Source: DASSHC01 sp035693105 (GTDB lineage: Bacteria; Chloroflexota; Chloroflexia; Thermomicrobiales; Thermomicrobiaceae). From it: 7,025 bases of DNA. Numbering within the stretch: position 1 is the stretch's first letter; every line of letters starts with the position of its first letter. The position numbers and the translations under genes are program-made. This document shows, piece after piece, positions 4,975-7,025 of this stretch. Below the pieces are notes generated by a model. The model was not told the DNA's origin. It did not search any database and saw only the letters and a program-made list of their open reading frames with translations. The stretch covers positions 1 to 7,025 of the forward strand of contig DASSHC010000371.1 of assembly GCA_035693105.1 (NCBI GenBank), written 5' to 3'.

Positions 4975-6864
4975 TCAGGCAGCCGCGGCAGCGGGCTGCA
5001 GGTCCAGGTGGGGTGCCGCCGGAGCGGGGAAGGGCTGAGTCGTCGCCGTCGCACCGCGCGGGAGCGTCACGAAGAGGTAGCTGATGAGGCGGCGCCGTGT
5101 CTCGGCGTTCATCTCGCGGAAGCGCACGCCCACCCGAGTGCGCCCCCGCGGCCCGCCGCGGGCGTGCAGGATATCGCCGGTGATGAGCGCGTCGCCTTCC
5201 GGCAACGCCAGGAGGATTTCCACTCGTGGCGACAGCCAGAGCTGATCGGCGGCGATGACCAGCCCCATTCCCTGCAGCGAGAGATCGCTGGTGGTCGTCT
5301 CCAGCAGGCTGCCGTCCGCGCCGAGCACAATCGCGGGCACGTGTGCCGGGAAGCGGTAGCGCTTGCGCGCGTGGACCCGGTGGAGCACGGCGTAGAGGCA
5401 GCCGACCAGGATCCCGGCGTTGACCAGCGCCCAGAAGATGGCTACGAGGTAGATGCTCTCTGCCATATGCGTGCGGTGGATTCCGAACATCACGTTGGCC
5501 AGCGCCAGGGCGACCGCGGCGGCGATGAGGCCGAGGAGCAGGGCCAGGGGTGCAACCTGGCGCCGCTCCTGGGCATAGACGCCGTTGGCGGTCTCCTTCG
5601 GTGTGACGCGGAAGCCCAGCCGGCGCGGCCAGACGATCACGCTCGAGGCCCAGATGAAGGTGAACATCTTCAGCAGGTTGTACTCCTCGACCCGCAGGTA
5701 GCGGAAGCTGCCGCGTCCGACGGCTCGGTTGGCCAGGATGCCGAGCGCGAAGTAGGGCAGCCAGTGGACCAGGTAGTCCCGGCCGCTTACCGTCAGCGGC
5801 AGCACCCCGGTCACCAGAATCAGCGCCGGCACGAGCAGGTAGATCAGCTTCTGGAAAGAATCGAAGTAGGTCAGCATCGAGGCCAGGTAGTTGAGCCGCT
5901 GAGCCAGCGTCAGGCGCGGCTTGATCAGCGGGTTCTCGCGGCTGCGCAGGATCTGCATCGTCCCCTGGGCCCAGCGCAGCCGCTGCAGCGCGAAGGCGTG
6001 GAGCGTCTGCGGCGCGATGCCGTAGGCCAGCGTCTCGTTGTGATAGATCGTTTTCCAGCCGGCGGAGTGGAGCCGGAGCGAGGTATGGATGTCCTCGGTG
6101 ATCGAGCCCGTCGCCACGCCGCCGACCGAGTCGAGCGCCGCGCGCCGCACGATGGCCGGGCTGCCGCACCAGAAGGCGGCGTTCCAGCGGTTCTTGCCTG
6201 GTTGAATGACGCGGTAGAAGAGCGCCTGATCGTGCCACGGCTCCGGCTCGCCGTGCCGGCCGGCGTGCTGGATCGAGTCGGCGTTGTAGAACTCCTGGGG
6301 GAGCTGCACCAGCGCCACGCGCTCGTCGACGAAGTAGCCCAGCGTCTTGTCGACGAAGTCGGGCTGGGGCACGGTGTCGGCGTCGAGGATCACCACGAAT
6401 TCGCCGTCCGTGCGCGCCAGCGCGGCGTTGAGGTTGCCGGCCTTGGCGTGCAGGTTGTTCTCGCGGGTCAGGTAGCGGCAGCCGAGCGCGGCGGCCAGCG
6501 CGGCCACCTCGGGGCGGCGGCCATCGTCGAGCACGTAGGTCGTGTGCGGATAGCGGATCGTGCCGCAGCCGACCAGCGTCGCCTCCAGAATATCCAGGGG
6601 CTCGTTGAAGGTGGGGATGAAGATGTCGACGCCGCACTCGGGCAGCGGCTCGAAGGGGAATTCGTGCTCGCAATCCCAGGTCATGAAGGTGAACAGCACG
6701 AAGCTCAGTGCGCCCTGCAGCTCCGCCAGCAGAAAGATGAGCGAGAAGACGAGCGCGTCGAGGTTCAGCGTGGCGGTAGAGCGCCACCAGAGATAGTAGA
6801 GCAGATAGGCCCCGGTGATCAGTGCGACGGCGCGGGCGCGCCATTGCTGCGACTGAATCGGCAT
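4975..6864 (-). CDS. bcsA: BcsA-like cellulose synthase catalytic subunit with PilZ domain
   Basis: Membrane family 2 glycosyltransferase of 629 residues, expected to polymerise UDP-glucose into a beta-glucan and move it across the membrane. Catalytic motifs are complete: D80 in the first strand, LDDG at 112-115, HAKAGN at 139-144, DAD at 161-163, FWCGS at 231-235, TED at 256-258 and QRLRW at 294-298. FRVTPK at 418-423 matches the BcsA gating loop FxVTxK. Membrane helices lie at about 12-28 and 36-62 before the catalytic domain and in several segments from 325 to 495. The PilZ domain follows, with R500-R504 (RxxxR) and DLSLQG at 527-532 (DxSxxG), so cyclic-di-GMP binding is likely. An Ala/Pro-rich tail closes the protein. 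It is shorter than Rhodobacter BcsA (about 788), apparently lacking the first two helices. An in-frame stop at 6883-6885 leaves ATG 6864 as the start; the ribosome site is poor. No BcsB, BcsZ or BcsC gene is in view, so the exact polymer is unproven. Confidence 0.9.
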   Translation of the reverse strand: MPIQSQQWRARAVALITGAYLLYYLWWRSTATLNLDALVFSLIFLLAELQGALSFVLFTFMTWDCEHEFPFEPLPECGVDIFIPTFNEPLDILEATLVGCGTIRYPHTTYVLDDGRRPEVAALAAALGCRYLTRENNLHAKAGNLNAALARTDGEFVVILDADTVPQPDFVDKTLGYFVDERVALVQLPQEFYNADSIQHAGRHGEPEPWHDQALFYRVIQPGKNRWNAAFWCGSPAIVRRAALDSVGGVATGSITEDIHTSLRLHSAGWKTIYHNETLAYGIAPQTLHAFALQRLRWAQGTMQILRSRENPLIKPRLTLAQRLNYLASMLTYFDSFQKLIYLLVPALILVTGVLPLTVSGRDYLVHWLPYFALGILANRAVGRGSFRYLRVEEYNLLKMFTFIWASSVIVWPRRLGFRVTPKETANGVYAQERRQVAPLALLLGLIAAAVALALANVMFGIHRTHMAESIYLVAIFWALVNAGILVGCLYAVLHRVHARKRYRFPAHVPAIVLGADGSLLETTTSDLSLQGMGLVIAADQLWLSPRVEILLALPEGDALITGDILHARGGPRGRTRVGVRFREMNAETRRRLISYLFVTLPRGATATTQPFPAPAAPHLDLQPAAAAA

Positions 6865-6912
6865 CGAACCGGCACTCGCCTCTCACGCATCCGCCAGGCG
6901 ACACAGTCACTC

Positions 6913-6940
6913 CGTATCGCGTGTCTAGCTTGCAGGGCAA
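6913..6940 (-). promoter_or_regulatory. Weak candidate promoter for the BcsA-like gene
   Basis: On the - strand, TTGCCC (6940 to 6935) and GATACG (6918 to 6913) are separated by 16 bases and would give a leader of about 40 bases before ATG 6864. Matches to the sigma-70 consensus are only four of six and three of six, so this is a guess. Confidence 0.18.
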
Positions 6941-6998
6941 CGGGCGAAAACCTGATGAGGTCGTAGTACCGTTCAGACCGGGCGTGGAGTCCCGATTG

Positions 6999-7013
6999 AC
7001 TCGCGAAACGAGT
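6999..7013. repeat. Short inverted repeat upstream of the BcsA-like gene
   Basis: ACTCG (6999-7003) and CGAGT (7009-7013) are exact inverted copies around CGAAA, in the AT-richer region beyond the synthase start. It could be an operator half-site pair or chance. The 161 bases from 6865 to the right edge hold no other supported gene. Confidence 0.25.
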
Positions 7014-7025
7014 ATTCTTGTCGTT

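Noticed and set aside
4919..6940. Long antisense and alternate-frame reading frames over the synthase gene (673 aa on - strand, 677 aa on + strand)
   Set aside because: Their translations are Arg/Ala/Gly/Pro/Gln-rich without motifs, while the 4975-6864 frame carries every synthase motif. Long open shadows are expected in GC-rich DNA with few A/T third positions.
6995..7016. TTGACT near TATTCT as a rightward sigma-70 promoter
   Set aside because: The two hexamers are only 11 bases apart, too close for a standard promoter, and the window ends before any gene start can be seen.

Overview
The window is a GC-rich bacterial chromosome segment, with codon third positions dominated by G and C. It holds seven protein genes and no RNA genes, mobile elements or CRISPR arrays that I can see. 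A high-GC Chloroflexota relative (Thermomicrobia/Sphaerobacter type) is my best guess. The basis is the gene content: a COG4867-like VWA protein, a PilZ-tailed BcsA-like synthase, and a two-subunit lipoate ligase in a bacterial setting. This is recall of family distribution, not a search result.

Left part, + strand (1-2527): a compact three-gene cluster. It starts with the 3' part of a large von Willebrand factor A (VWA) protein with an intact metal-binding MIDAS site; its reading frame is open to the left edge. Next comes a 79-residue protein of unknown function starting at GTG. Last is a 235-residue protein with one N-terminal membrane anchor and a probable beta-rich extracytoplasmic domain starting at TTG. 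Gaps are 31 and 10 bases, so one transcript is likely; its promoter lies outside the window.

Right part, - strand (2547-6864): four genes read toward the first cluster, with only 19 bases between the converging stop codons. In transcription order they are a BcsA-like family 2 glycosyltransferase with a C-terminal PilZ (cyclic-di-GMP binding) domain, a membrane ion channel with a potassium-type selectivity filter, a 91-residue LplB-like protein, and a 260-residue LplA-like protein. The last two overlap by ATGA and look like the two halves of a lipoate-protein ligase, a domain split best known from archaea such as Thermoplasma. A perfect 9-base inverted repeat lies between the channel gene and the ligase pair.

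The most notable points are the split lipoate ligase, the BcsA-like synthase with no BcsB or other Bcs partner in view, and the VWA cluster whose two small members I cannot assign. I found no clear case for a wholly new defence or mobile system here.
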